Shown here in pieces: positions 34,231 through 43,926 of a DNA stretch of 64,000 bases. The position numbers and the translations under genes are program-made. The DNA lies in assembly GCF_017893965.1 (NCBI RefSeq), contig NZ_CP054142.1:806001-870000 (forward strand), in the 5' to 3' direction. Origin of the DNA: Treponema parvum. GTDB taxonomy: Bacteria > Spirochaetota > Spirochaetia > Treponematales > Treponemataceae. The notes beneath the pieces were generated by a model. The model did not search any database, was not told the origin of the DNA, and worked only from the letters and a program-made list of their open reading frames with translations. Within the stretch, counting starts at the first letter, position 1, and each line of letters starts with the position of its first letter.

Positions 34231-37044
34231 ATGGCAGATGAGTCTGTTAAAAAACCTGAATTTGTATTAAATAAAAAAAAGACCGATACCGCCGCTGAAA
34301 AACCGGCTTCTTCCGGTACGCCCGGAAAAAAGCGTGTGGTCATCGTAAAGAAGGGGCCTCCCGCCAATGGGGTATCAAACCGCGACGCACAGATTTCTGC
34401 TGTAAAAAAGGTTGTGCCGTCCGCTATCCCTTCACAAAAAGCGAACGAATCCGCAAGTTCAGGCGCCGTGCATCCTTCCTCCGCCGAACATAAAACTTTA
34501 GCGCCTGAAGAAAAAAAGACGCCTTCTTCTTTTGAATTCGGCTCGCGCCGTCCGAACGTTAAAGCCGGAAATCTTTCCGACCATCCGCGTTCCAACGATT
34601 ACAGAAGCGGCGGATTCAGAGGCCCGCGCAACAATTATTCGAATAACCAGGGCGGGTATAACAATAACTACCAGCATCGCGACGGAGGCTTTACCGGAGC
34701 TCAAGCCCGCGAAGGCTATCAAAACCGTGAACGAGACAGTCAGGGCTCCTACCAAGGGCGCGGCGGCGCAGGGGGGCGGCCCCCGTTCGCTCAGGGGCAG
34801 GGACGTCCCGGCAGTTACAGAAGCGGACCTGCCGGAAGCCGTCCGGGTTTTGCCGGGCAACGGACTAACGGGAATTCCCGTCCCGGATTTACTTCTTCGC
34901 GTTCCGCATCTCATTCGGCGCCCGCTCCCATGCCGGATGTGCGTTCCGCCGGAAAAAAAGCTTTTAAAGGTAAAAAACAACAGGTTTACAGCCGCAAAGA
35001 TAGAGAAGATTTGTTTGACGAATCGTCTTTATATGACAACAAGAAAAAGACCGAAACACCGGCGAGCGTAGTTCCCAAGCAGATAGACATAATGGAAACT
35101 ATTTCCGTTTCCGACCTTGCAAAAAAGATGAATTTAAAGGCTTCGGAAATTATTTCAAAGCTTATGGCTATGGGTATGATGGTAACCATAACGCAGTCCA
35201 TAGACTCCGATACGGCGACATTGCTTGCCTCCGAATACGGATGCGACGTTCATCTTGTAAGCTTATATGATGAAACGGTAATCGAAAGCGAAAAGATTTC
35301 CGAAGCGGATATGTTGCCGCGACCTCCGATAGTTACGGTTATGGGACATGTCGATCACGGTAAGACTAAAACTTTAGACGCGATACGGCATTCCAATGTA
35401 GCCGCCGGAGAATTCGGCGGAATTACGCAGCACATAGGAGCTTATTCCGTTTCGACTCCTAAGGGAAAAATCACGTTCCTTGACACTCCCGGCCATGAAG
35501 CGTTTACGATGATGAGAGCAAGAGGGGCGCAGGTAACCGATATTGTTGTGTTGGTAGTCGCCGCCGATGACGGCGTTATGCCCCAGACCTTGGAAGCCAT
35601 TCATCATGCAAAAGACGCAAAGGTACCGATTATAGTTGCAGTGAACAAGATCGATAAACCCGAAGCAAATCCCGATCATGTAAAAACCCAGCTTTCGGAA
35701 CATGGCCTTACTCCCGAAGAATGGGGAGGCGACACTCAGTTTGTTTCGATAAGCGCTTTAAAGGGGCAGGGAATAGATCAGCTGCTTGAGGCGGTTCTGC
35801 TTCAAGCGGAAGTTCTTGAGCTTAAAGCCCCCGTCAGCACCCGTGCCGAAGGAAAAATCATTGAATCCCGCGTCGATCAGGGCAGGGGAATCGTAGCTTC
35901 GGTTATAGTGCAAAAAGGTACTCTGCATCAGGGGGATTCTTTTGTTGCAGGAATTTACGCCGGACGCGTTCGCGCCATGTTTAACGATCTGGGGCAGCGC
36001 ATTCAGGAAGCGGGGCCAAGCACTCCAGTTGAAGTTTTGGGTCTTGAAGAAATGCCCAACGCGGGAGATCCGTTCCAGGTGACGGAAAGCGAAAAAGACG
36101 CCCGCTCCGTTTCTTCCAAGCGGCAGGAACTTAAACGCTTTGAAGACGCGAAGGCCGTTAAAAAAGTTACTTTGGACAACCTGTATCAGACGATCGACGC
36201 AAGCGAAGTAAAAGAACTCAAAGTAGTAATTAAGGCCGACGTTCAAGGTTCCGCCGAAGCTCTTAAAGCGTCATTGGAAAAACTTTCCACAAAAGATATA
36301 AGGCTCGTGGTTATTCATTCTTCCGCAGGAGCTATAAACGAAAGCGACGTACTTTTAGCTGCGGCCGATTCAAACGCATTTATAATCGGATTTAACGTTC
36401 GGCCTACGCCTAAGGCAAAACTGCTTGCGGATCAGGAAAAGGTGGATATCCGTAAATACAATATAATTTACAAGGCTGTAGAAGAAGTTACGCTTGCGAT
36501 GGAAGGCATGCTTAAGCCTGATACTAAAGAAGAAATTACCGGAACTTTGGAAGTCAGAAACACGTTCAAAGTGCCCAAGATCGGGCTTATTGCCGGTTGT
36601 TACGTTACGGACGGCCTCATAAAACGTTCTAGCATGGTAAATCTTATCCGCGACGGAATAGTTCTTTATACCGGAAAAGTTACGTCTCTTAAGCGCTTTA
36701 AAGACGACGCCAAGGAAGTAAAAACGGGTTTTGAATGCGGTCTCGGTCTTGAAGATTGGCAGGATATTAAAGTAGGAGATCAGATTGAAGCCTTTGAATA
36801 TGTAGAAGTTGCCAGAAAACTCGGCGACACGCTAGTAGACGAAAAAGCCGATGCCGAAAAGCGGGCCGTTGAACGCGCCGCGGCAATGAAAGCCGAAGCT
36901 GCCGCCGCTTTGGAAGCGGAAAAAGAGCAAATAGCGGCGGAAAAGACGGCCGCGAAGGCAAAAAAGGCCGCCGCCAAACAGGAAACGGCAAAACAAGCGG
37001 AAACAAAGCGTGAAAATGCAAAAACGGAAAAGGAAGCAGAGTAA
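34231..37044 (+). CDS. infB: Translation initiation factor IF-2
   Basis: 937 residues from ATG 34231 (AGGAT ten bases upstream). The GTPase domain shows [19 protein letters not shown] and NKIDK; domains II-IV follow and bind fMet-tRNA. The N-terminal 270 residues are low complexity, and residues about 125-245 are rich in Arg, Gly, Asn, Tyr and Ser with RGG/GYxNxx-like repeats. The C-terminus has an unusual Ala/Lys/Glu tail (about 65 residues) after domain IV. It places initiator tRNA on the 30S subunit. Located between nusA and rbfA. Confidence 0.97.
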   Translation: MADESVKKPEFVLNKKKTDTAAEKPASSGTPGKKRVVIVKKGPPANGVSNRDAQISAVKKVVPSAIPSQKANESASSGAVHPSSAEHKTLAPEEKKTPSSFEFGSRRPNVKAGNLSDHPRSNDYRSGGFRGPRNNYSNNQGGYNNNYQHRDGGFTGAQAREGYQNRERDSQGSYQGRGGAGGRPPFAQGQGRPGSYRSGPAGSRPGFAGQRTNGNSRPGFTSSRSASHSAPAPMPDVRSAGKKAFKGKKQQVYSRKDREDLFDESSLYDNKKKTETPASVVPKQIDIMETISVSDLAKKMNLKASEIISKLMAMGMMVTITQSIDSDTATLLASEYGCDVHLVSLYDETVIESEKISEADMLPRPPIVTVMGHVDHGKTKTLDAIRHSNVAAGEFGGITQHIGAYSVSTPKGKITFLDTPGHEAFTMMRARGAQVTDIVVLVVAADDGVMPQTLEAIHHAKDAKVPIIVAVNKIDKPEANPDHVKTQLSEHGLTPEEWGGDTQFVSISALKGQGIDQLLEAVLLQAEVLELKAPVSTRAEGKIIESRVDQGRGIVASVIVQKGTLHQGDSFVAGIYAGRVRAMFNDLGQRIQEAGPSTPVEVLGLEEMPNAGDPFQVTESEKDARSVSSKRQELKRFEDAKAVKKVTLDNLYQTIDASEVKELKVVIKADVQGSAEALKASLEKLSTKDIRLVVIHSSAGAINESDVLLAAADSNAFIIGFNVRPTPKAKLLADQEKVDIRKYNIIYKAVEEVTLAMEGMLKPDTKEEITGTLEVRNTFKVPKIGLIAGCYVTDGLIKRSSMVNLIRDGIVLYTGKVTSLKRFKDDAKEVKTGFECGLGLEDWQDIKVGDQIEAFEYVEVARKLGDTLVDEKADAEKRAVERAAAMKAEAAAALEAEKEQIAAEKTAAKAKKAAAKQETAKQAETKRENAKTEKEAE

Positions 37045-37050
37045 TATAAT

Positions 37051-37431
37051 ATGAGCGAATACAGATTGATAAGATTGGGGGAACAGCTTCGGGATGAAAT
37101 TGCCAATCTTATCCTTCGTCAGCAAATAAAAGACCCTAGAGTTTCGACTTTTTTGACGATCAACCGTGTCGAAGTTTCCCGCGACTTGGGATACGCAAAA
37201 GTGAGCGTTTCGAGTTTCCTTCCCGACCAGCAGCTTGAAACCGGTGTCGCAGGACTTCAAAGTGCGGCGGGTTTTATTCAGTCCACGATCGCAAAAAAAC
37301 TTAGGATAAGACAGTTCCCGAAACTTACCTTTGTCGCAGACACTGCGATGAAAGAAGGCTTTGAAATGATAAAAAAATTGGAAAAATTGGAAGCTGATGA
37401 GCGCTCCGCAAAAGAAGACGATCGAAAATAA
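37051..37431 (+). CDS. rbfA: Ribosome-binding factor A
   Basis: 126 residues. RLGEQLRDEIANLILRQQIKDPRVSTFLTINRVEVSRDLGYAKVSVS is the KH-like RbfA core, with the FVADTAMKEGFEMIKKLEKL end. It acts in 16S rRNA 5'-end maturation and cold adaptation. It starts 6 bases after infB and overlaps truB by 35 bases. Confidence 0.95.
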   Translation: MSEYRLIRLGEQLRDEIANLILRQQIKDPRVSTFLTINRVEVSRDLGYAKVSVSSFLPDQQLETGVAGLQSAAGFIQSTIAKKLRIRQFPKLTFVADTAMKEGFEMIKKLEKLEADERSAKEDDRK

Positions 37432-38581
37432 ATCCGGGATCGTTTTGTTTGCCAAACGTCCGGGTAAGACAAGTTTTTCTTCGCTGTACACGATAAAAAA
37501 AGCGCTGAATACGTCGAAGGTGGGACATACGGGGACTCTTGACAGCTTTGCCTCAGGACTTCTTGTCGTCTGCACCGGTCAGCTCACCCGTCTTTCATCC
37601 CGAATAACTTCTTTTGATAAGACTTACGAAGCTGTTATAAGCTTCGGACAAGAGACCGATACCTTGGAACCTTCGGGAAAAATCACAAGACAGGCGCCGC
37701 TCCCTAGTCTTTCAGATCTTTATTCGGCGCTCGACGCATTTACAGGCAATTTTATGCAGAGCCCGCCGGTTTTTTCGGCAATCCGTATAAAAGGCGAGAG
37801 AGCAAGCGATCTTGCCAGAAAAGGAATTTCCGCCGATATTCCTGAGCGGCCCGTTTCGGTTTATAGATGCAAATTGCTTGAAGTTAAGCTTGAAAACGGA
37901 AAAATTTTTGAAGCAAAAGGCAAGGACGGCGATAAAGCGCTGCTTGAAGAAGCGGATCTGTGCGGCGATGAAAAAGTTTTATATGCGCGGATATTGTTCG
38001 AGGTTTCAAAAGGAACTTATATAAGAAGCCTTGCGCGCGATATAGGCGTTTTTTGTAAAAGCGCTGCTCACCTGAAGGGGCTTTTACGAACAAAGGTGGG
38101 AAATTTTTCGCTTTCCGAGGCGGCGGGATTTTCTCTTTTACCGGATTTTAACATATCGAGCGTGCTTGAAAACGAAAAAACTTTTGAAAACGCTTGTGCC
38201 GATACGGCCGATTCTGAAGCGGAGCTTCGGCTTGAGGTAGTAGAAAAACTTAAAGGCATGACGCAGGAACTTGCTTTAAGCTGCGGTCTTGTACCGGTAA
38301 AAATTTTGCCTGAGTATGAAGATTCTTTTTATAACGGCAGACCGCTTAAAAAAGAGATGTTTGAAAGGCCGGCGCGAGGTTTTAATCGCAACTGCGGAAA
38401 ACTGCCGTTTGACGGCAAGAAATCTTTGTTTGCGGTTTTTACGGAACAGGATGTTTTTTGCGGCACGGTCGAGGCGGCAGGGCACTACAGCGGCGATATG
38501 GGACAAAACTGCTTGACGTACGGATATGTGATTCCCCGGCAGCATGGTTTTATTTTGAAGCCTGCGTCACAAAAGACCTGA
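37397..38581 (+). CDS. truB: tRNA pseudouridine(55) synthase
   Basis: 394 residues. The catalytic Asp49 sits in KVGHTGTLDSFASGLLVV; TKTYEAVISFGQETDTLEPSGKI and KGTYIRSLARDIG are family motifs. It makes Psi55 in the T-loop of tRNAs. Odd: the protein is about 90 residues longer than E. coli TruB, mostly in an insertion around residues 165-195 and a C-terminal extension. The start overlaps rbfA in another frame; a later start would remove the conserved FAKRPGKTSFS segment. Confidence 0.93.
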   Translation: MSAPQKKTIENKSGIVLFAKRPGKTSFSSLYTIKKALNTSKVGHTGTLDSFASGLLVVCTGQLTRLSSRITSFDKTYEAVISFGQETDTLEPSGKITRQAPLPSLSDLYSALDAFTGNFMQSPPVFSAIRIKGERASDLARKGISADIPERPVSVYRCKLLEVKLENGKIFEAKGKDGDKALLEEADLCGDEKVLYARILFEVSKGTYIRSLARDIGVFCKSAAHLKGLLRTKVGNFSLSEAAGFSLLPDFNISSVLENEKTFENACADTADSEAELRLEVVEKLKGMTQELALSCGLVPVKILPEYEDSFYNGRPLKKEMFERPARGFNRNCGKLPFDGKKSLFAVFTEQDVFCGTVEAAGHYSGDMGQNCLTYGYVIPRQHGFILKPASQKT

Positions 38582-38615
38582 GTCTAAAAGAATATTTACA
38601 GCAAGGGATTAGTAA

Positions 38616-39452
38616 ATGACTGTAATTGCTTGGAACGACGTTTTGAAGATGATAGAAGGTAAAAGTTTTTTTTCCGATTTTTTTAACGCCGGATGCGGAA
38701 CGGCCGTATCCGTGGGCAGTTTTGACGGCCCCCATATCGGACATAAAAAATTGTTTGAAGCGCTTTTGTCATGTAAAAAAGAAGGCCTTGTCCCCGGAGT
38801 TTTGACGTTCACGCGCCCCTTGGCCGGATATAAAAATCCTGAAGAATACCAAGGCGATATTTCAACACTCTCACAGCGTCTTTCATCCTTTGAAAATGCA
38901 GGGCTTGCCTTTGCGGTGGTAATTGACTTTTCCGACGATTTTAGTAAAATAGAAGGACGTGTTTTTCTTTCACTCTTGCAAAGATATCTTAACATGAAAT
39001 TTCTTGCGGAAGGCGAGGATTTTCGCTGCGGATATCGAGGCGCCACGGGAATCGGTGACATTTGCAAGTATGCCGCAGAAAGCGGATACGCTGCGGCAGC
39101 CGTTCCTCCCGTATTATACGGAAACGAAAAGGTGAGCTCTTCACGGATAAGGCAAAACATTTTAGACGGAGATTTTGTTTCCGTAGAATACATGCTTTCA
39201 GCGCCTTATAAAGTCGATTGCGCGGATATTAAATGGCGTGTTGAAAAAGAGAGAGATACCGTGTTCTTGTTTGCGTCTAAGCCTGCCGTACAGGCGCTTC
39301 CTGCAAAAGGAACATATGATGTAAAATTAACGTTGTGTTCGGGACAAGACGGCTGCAGAGCAAAATTTATTTCGGAACCTCATTCCCTTCGCCTAGAGAT
39401 TCCGACGTCTAAAAAAATCTCTGCGGTACAGATAATGGAATTTATCGTGTGA
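38616..39452 (+). CDS. ribF: RibF-like FAD synthetase, short
   Basis: 278 residues. VSVGSFDGPHIGHKKLFEALL carries the (F/Y)DGxHxGH nucleotidyltransferase motif, and SSSRIRQNILDGD is the SSSxIR motif of FMN adenylyltransferases. The protein stops after a short beta-rich part; the usual C-terminal flavokinase domain with its PTAN(L/I) motif is missing. So it can at most adenylylate FMN, unless a diverged domain remains. It lies between truB and rpsO, where ribF is found in T. pallidum and many other bacteria. Confidence 0.82.
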   Translation: MTVIAWNDVLKMIEGKSFFSDFFNAGCGTAVSVGSFDGPHIGHKKLFEALLSCKKEGLVPGVLTFTRPLAGYKNPEEYQGDISTLSQRLSSFENAGLAFAVVIDFSDDFSKIEGRVFLSLLQRYLNMKFLAEGEDFRCGYRGATGIGDICKYAAESGYAAAAVPPVLYGNEKVSSSRIRQNILDGDFVSVEYMLSAPYKVDCADIKWRVEKERDTVFLFASKPAVQALPAKGTYDVKLTLCSGQDGCRAKFISEPHSLRLEIPTSKKISAVQIMEFIV

Positions 39453-39481
39453 AAATGAGACATTTATAGAGAGGAATATTA

Positions 39482-39751
39482 ATGGCACTTACAAAAGAAA
39501 CTTCCGCTGCTATTGTCAGCAGATTCGGTGCAAAAGAAAACGACACCGGCAACACAAAGGTTCAGGTAGCTTTGCTTTCCGAACGGATCAAACAGCTTAC
39601 TGCCCATGTGCAGCGTTTCCCGAAGGATTCGGGAGCCAAGCGCAGTATGATGAAGCTTGTCGGGCAGCGGAGAAGCATGCTCAAATATCTTGAAAGACGC
39701 AATCTTGAAGTTTATCGAGAACTTATAAAAGATTTGAATTTGCGCAAATAG
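39482..39751 (+). CDS. rpsO: 30S ribosomal protein S15
   Basis: 89 residues, typical length: ETSAAIVSRFGAKENDTGNTKVQVALLSERIKQLTAHVQ with GQRRSMLKYLERRNLEVYRELI. It binds the central domain of 16S rRNA. GAGGAAT precedes the ATG. A terminator follows, and pnp comes 233 bases later. Confidence 0.98.
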   Translation: MALTKETSAAIVSRFGAKENDTGNTKVQVALLSERIKQLTAHVQRFPKDSGAKRSMMKLVGQRRSMLKYLERRNLEVYRELIKDLNLRK

Positions 39752-39763
39752 GTTTGTTTATAG

Positions 39764-39807
39764 AAAGCCTGTTGAACATGCGGCCTCCGCGTTCTCAGGC
39801 TTTTTTT
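39764..39807 (+). terminator. Intrinsic terminator after rpsO
   Basis: AAGCCTG and CAGGCTT pair around a 24-base loop, followed by seven T. It may attenuate rather than stop transcription into pnp, since S15 and PNPase genes are usually one unit. Confidence 0.75.
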
Positions 39808-39984
39808 GTGTTTTTATTCGTGTGGAGGGTCAAATAACCCTGTCGCCGCTTGAAACTTCTTTTCGGATCTGCGGACGAGTTGTTGATTGGATGTATTAAA
39901 AAAGCGCACGGATAAACAGTCTCCAAAATTGATATTTTGTTCGACTGTTGCATTTTAAAGAATATAAAGAATTAGAAGGAAATA

Positions 39985-42084
39985 ATGGTACAAAGAGTTA
40001 CATATAAGATCGGTGATGAAGAACTCATCCTTGAGACGGGAAAGATCGGTAAACAGGCTAACGGCTGCGTTTACGCTCAATTTTCAGGAACGGCCGTAAT
40101 AGCGACCGTATGTGCTTCCGGCACGGTAACGGAGGGGATGGATTATGTCCCTGTTACCGTAGATTACAATGAAAAATTTTATGCTGCGGGTAAAATTCCC
40201 GGAGGCTTCGTAAAGCGTGAAGGCCGTCCTAAGGATAAGGAAATTCTTGTTTCCCGTCTCATAGACCGCCCCATGCGCCCTCTTTTTGAAATGGCGTTCG
40301 GACGCGAAATTCAAATAGTCCCTACGTGTGTTTCGACTGACGGCGTTCATACGCCCGATATCCTTGCAGTCATTGCTTCGTCTGCGGCGGTTACCATCTC
40401 CGACATTCCTTTTCACGGACCGGTCGCCGCATGCCGCGTAGCCTATATAGACGGGGAGTATGTTGTAAATCCTACGTTCCAGCAGATTGAAAAGGCAAAG
40501 CTCGAAATTGTTGTAGCCGGAACCGCGGAAGGCTTTACAATGGTCGAAGGCGGCGCTCACGAGGCTTCGGAAGATGTTATGCTCGGTGCGCTGGAAAAAG
40601 CGCAGGAATTTATTACTCAAATGTGCCGTCTGCAGGAAGAATTGCAGAAAAAGGCCGGAAAAGAAAAACTTCCGCTTGCTCCTCTTGACGTAACGTTACA
40701 GAATGCCGCTGAAATTGAAAATGAAGCTACTCCCCTTGTAAAAGAAGCAAGCTTTAAAAGCGGCAAAATGGCCAGAAGCGCTGCCGTAAAGGCCGTAAAA
40801 AAGCAGATATCGGAAAAATATGCCGCCCAGCTTGAAGATCCTGTGCAAAAAAAATTGTTCGATGCGCTGTTTGACGATATTCAGTACAAACTTTTACGAA
40901 AATCCATACTCGACGAAGGCGTGCGCATAGACGGCCGTAAATGCGATGAAATTCGTCCTATCACCTGTGAAATCGGCGTGCTTCCCCGTCCGCACGGCTC
41001 GGCTTTGTTTACGCGCGGCGAAACTCAGTCTTTGGCCGTTACTACTTTGGGGACGGCGCTCGACGAGCAGATCTATGACGATATTGACGGCGACAGGAGC
41101 GAAAATTTTATTCTGCATTATAATTTCCCGCCGTATTCGGTAGGAGAAGTCGGACGTCTTGCTACGGGACGCCGCGAAATCGGGCACGGAAATTTGGCGC
41201 GCCGCTCATTGGCTCCAATGGTGCCTTCCCGTGAAGAATTTCCTTATACCATCCGCGTAGTTTCCGAAATTATGGAATCCAACGGTTCTTCTTCTCAGGC
41301 TTCCACTTGCGGCGGCTGTCTTTCTATGCTTGCCGCGGGAGTCCCGATGAAAAAGATGGTGGCCGGTATCGCTATGGGTTTGATTACCGACGGGCCAAAA
41401 TATGAAAAATATAAGATTCTTTCCGACATCCTTGGAGAAGAAGATCACTTAGGCGACATGGACTTTAAAGTTGCCGGAACTAGGGACGGCATAACAGGGT
41501 TCCAGATGGACATTAAGATAGCCGGCGTTACGACTGAAATAATGAAAAAGGCTATGGATCAGGCACGGGAAGGGCGTTTGCATATTCTTTCGATAATGGA
41601 AAAATGTATTGACAAACCGGCGCCCATAAGCCAATTCGCTCCCAAAATACTTTCAATGAAAATTCCGATCGATAAGATAGGGGTTCTCATCGGCCCTGCA
41701 GGAAAAAACATCAAGGCTCTATGCGCGGATTACGACGTTACTATCAATACGGAAGACGACGGAACCGTAACGATTTACGGCAAAACCGGTGACGCCGCCG
41801 AGAGGGCAAAGAAGGCGGTAAAAGGAATTACCGAAGATCCTGAAGTCGGCGCGATCTACAACGGTACTGTAAAGCGTCTTATGGATTTCGGAGCCTTTGT
41901 TGAAATTCTCCCCGGCAAAGAAGGTCTGTGCCATATTTCCAAACTTTCGCGTTCGCGCGTAAATAAGGTAAGCGACGTATTGAAAGAAGGTCAGCAAATA
42001 CCTGTAAAACTCCTTGAAGTGGATAAAATGGGGCGCCTCAATCTTTCTTATATTGACGCCGTTGAAGCGCAGGAAAAAAAATAA
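39985..42084 (+). CDS. pnp: Polyribonucleotide nucleotidyltransferase (PNPase)
   Basis: 699 residues: two RNase PH domains (about 1-230 and 315-550), then KH (about 555-610, KIPIDKIGVLIGPAGKNIKAL) and S1 (about 620-690, YNGTVKRLMDFGAFVEILPGKEGLCHISKLS). Phosphate-binding SSSQAS is visible near residue 436. It degrades RNA 3'-5' with phosphate. The leader of about 175 bases between the rpsO terminator and the start may be the target of PNPase autoregulation. GAAGGAAAT precedes the ATG. Confidence 0.97.
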   Translation: MVQRVTYKIGDEELILETGKIGKQANGCVYAQFSGTAVIATVCASGTVTEGMDYVPVTVDYNEKFYAAGKIPGGFVKREGRPKDKEILVSRLIDRPMRPLFEMAFGREIQIVPTCVSTDGVHTPDILAVIASSAAVTISDIPFHGPVAACRVAYIDGEYVVNPTFQQIEKAKLEIVVAGTAEGFTMVEGGAHEASEDVMLGALEKAQEFITQMCRLQEELQKKAGKEKLPLAPLDVTLQNAAEIENEATPLVKEASFKSGKMARSAAVKAVKKQISEKYAAQLEDPVQKKLFDALFDDIQYKLLRKSILDEGVRIDGRKCDEIRPITCEIGVLPRPHGSALFTRGETQSLAVTTLGTALDEQIYDDIDGDRSENFILHYNFPPYSVGEVGRLATGRREIGHGNLARRSLAPMVPSREEFPYTIRVVSEIMESNGSSSQASTCGGCLSMLAAGVPMKKMVAGIAMGLITDGPKYEKYKILSDILGEEDHLGDMDFKVAGTRDGITGFQMDIKIAGVTTEIMKKAMDQAREGRLHILSIMEKCIDKPAPISQFAPKILSMKIPIDKIGVLIGPAGKNIKALCADYDVTINTEDDGTVTIYGKTGDAAERAKKAVKGITEDPEVGAIYNGTVKRLMDFGAFVEILPGKEGLCHISKLSRSRVNKVSDVLKEGQQIPVKLLEVDKMGRLNLSYIDAVEAQEKK

Positions 42085-42192
42085 AACCGAATGACGCCTA
42101 TTTTGCAATTGCTGCGGAGTAGGCATGCAAAGGCTTGCGCGCGATTACCTGTCGGGTTATGCTGTTAGTAAGCGAAAGATCAGGAGCTGCAG

Positions 42193-42651
42193 ATGGCTGA
42201 AAAAAAAGTGGATCAGGGAACGATTATTCCTTTTGTTATTGAAGATTCCGCCAAACTGCCGGAATATAAGAGCGAAGGCGCTTCGGGCGCCGATGTTTAC
42301 GCCTGCTTAAAAGAGCCCGTCGTTCTAGCGCCCGGAGAGTATAAGCTGATTCCTACCGGATTAAGCTGCGCGATACCCGAAGGCTATGAAATACAGGTAA
42401 GACCGCGATCGGGACTTGCAGCTAAAAACGGAGTTACCTTGTTAAACACTCCGGGCACGATCGACAGCGACTATCGCGGAGAAATAAAAATAATCCTCAT
42501 AAATCTGGGAAAGGAACCGTTTACGGTCAAAGATAAGGACCGCATCGCGCAATTTGTCGTTGCACCCGTTGTTAAAGGGTATTTTAAAGCGGTAACTTTT
42601 TTGGACAATACCGACCGCGGGCAAAACGGATTCGGTTCTACCGGCGTTTGA
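42193..42651 (+). CDS. dut: Deoxyuridine 5'-triphosphate nucleotidohydrolase
   Basis: 152 residues, trimeric dUTPase. Motifs: SGADVYA (1), RPRSGLA (2), GTIDSDYRGEI (3), DRIAQFVVAPV (4) and the Gly-rich C-terminal RGQNGFGSTG (5). It hydrolyses dUTP to dUMP, keeping uracil out of DNA and feeding dTMP synthesis. AGGAG lies before the ATG. The 108 bases after pnp hold no gene that I can support. Confidence 0.96.
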   Translation: MAEKKVDQGTIIPFVIEDSAKLPEYKSEGASGADVYACLKEPVVLAPGEYKLIPTGLSCAIPEGYEIQVRPRSGLAAKNGVTLLNTPGTIDSDYRGEIKIILINLGKEPFTVKDKDRIAQFVVAPVVKGYFKAVTFLDNTDRGQNGFGSTGV

Positions 42652-42702
42652 TTTTCCTGATTTTCTTGCGTAAGTTTTGCCCTGTTATATGATTGTGTTC
42701 AT

Positions 42703-43926
42703 ATGATTATGTTTGAAAGATGTTTGAAAAAAATCGAAGGTTTTATTGAAAATCTTATAAGCGCTCTGATTTATTCTTTTAGAAAGATATTTTTACCAGG
42801 ATCTTTGAATATTTTGTCCGACAATACCATAGGCCGGTATTTTGTCGGAGAGCTTTTGCTGTATTTTTTCGTTTCGTTTTTGTTTTTCTTTATGGTTTTT
42901 TTTGTAAACCAGATATTGCTGTTGGCGGAAAATATTCTTCAAAAAAGAGTTCCTGTAGGAGACGTTATACTGCTTGTCACATATTGCCTTCCGTTTATAA
43001 TCGCCCAGTCCGCGCCATTCGCCACGCTTGTAGGATTTTTGATGTGCATAGGACAGATGATGAGTTCCAACGAAATCCTCATCATACGCGCTTCCGGGCT
43101 GGGCTATAAAAAGATTTTGGCTCCGGTCTTGTCGCTCGGTCTTATCATTTCCGTCGTATCTTTTTTTGTAAACGATTATCTTTTGCCATTAGGCACTATA
43201 AACTATTTGAGGCTTTACAGGAACATCCTTCAGTCAAACCCTTCCGTTGAAATCGAGCCTCATTCCATTAAACGGACGAACGATTCTACGCTCATAATCG
43301 GAGATGTCAACGGTACTGATATTTCGGATTTGATTTTATTCGACACTGACAGGGACGGCGATCAACGAATCATGGTTTCAGGTCATTCTTCCGTAATAAA
43401 ATCACGGCAGCGGGGCGTCGTCATGCAGATATCTATGGACAATGCGTTTGCCTTACTTTTGGATAAGGCAAACAGGAGTTCTTATGATACTCTTAAAGCG
43501 CGATCTGTTGATTTGAATATTTTCGAATCTTCGTTTTTCGATCAGCCGAGCGGTATAAACCCCAGAGAAATGACTTCTTTCGATCTTTTTCGCCGTATTT
43601 CCGAAATGAAAAAAGACGAAAATACGCCCGGCGAAGTGCTTAATCAGTATGTATTGGAGTACAATAAAAAGTTTTCTATGCCGTTCGGTTCGTTGTTTTT
43701 CGCTTTGTTAGCCGTTCCGCTTGCAATAATTTTCGGAAAGCACAACGGGCAGACTATAGGACTTATAATAGGAATTTTTATTTCGGTATTTTACTGGGCC
43801 GTCATGATCCTCGGGCAAATTTTTTCCTCAAGGAGCGGACACGGAGGATTTATCAGCATGTGGATTCCGAACATAATCATAGCTGGGGCGGGATCCTTGT
43901 TTTACATAGGTATGATACGAAAATGA
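42703..43926 (+). CDS. lptF: LptF/LptG-family permease
   Basis: 407 residues, a YjgP/YjgQ-type protein: three membrane segments at each end (about 40-135 and 325-400) with a beta-jellyroll periplasmic domain between. LSDNTIGRYFVGELLLYFFVSFLFFFMVFFVNQ and SAPFATLVGFLMCIGQMMSSNEILIIRASG are typical. It would pair with the next gene as the two permeases of the LptBFG exporter. Treponema pallidum has no LPS; species with a lipooligosaccharide-like glycolipid could use it. TATGAT lies nine bases before the first ATG, and no ribosome site is seen. Confidence 0.85.
   Translation: MIMFERCLKKIEGFIENLISALIYSFRKIFLPGSLNILSDNTIGRYFVGELLLYFFVSFLFFFMVFFVNQILLLAENILQKRVPVGDVILLVTYCLPFIIAQSAPFATLVGFLMCIGQMMSSNEILIIRASGLGYKKILAPVLSLGLIISVVSFFVNDYLLPLGTINYLRLYRNILQSNPSVEIEPHSIKRTNDSTLIIGDVNGTDISDLILFDTDRDGDQRIMVSGHSSVIKSRQRGVVMQISMDNAFALLLDKANRSSYDTLKARSVDLNIFESSFFDQPSGINPREMTSFDLFRRISEMKKDENTPGEVLNQYVLEYNKKFSMPFGSLFFALLAVPLAIIFGKHNGQTIGLIIGIFISVFYWAVMILGQIFSSRSGHGGFISMWIPNIIIAGAGSLFYIGMIRK

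Noticed and set aside
42125-42310. 61-codon frame overlapping the start of dut
   Set aside because: Overlaps most of the conserved N-terminus of dUTPase in another frame and has no ribosome site.
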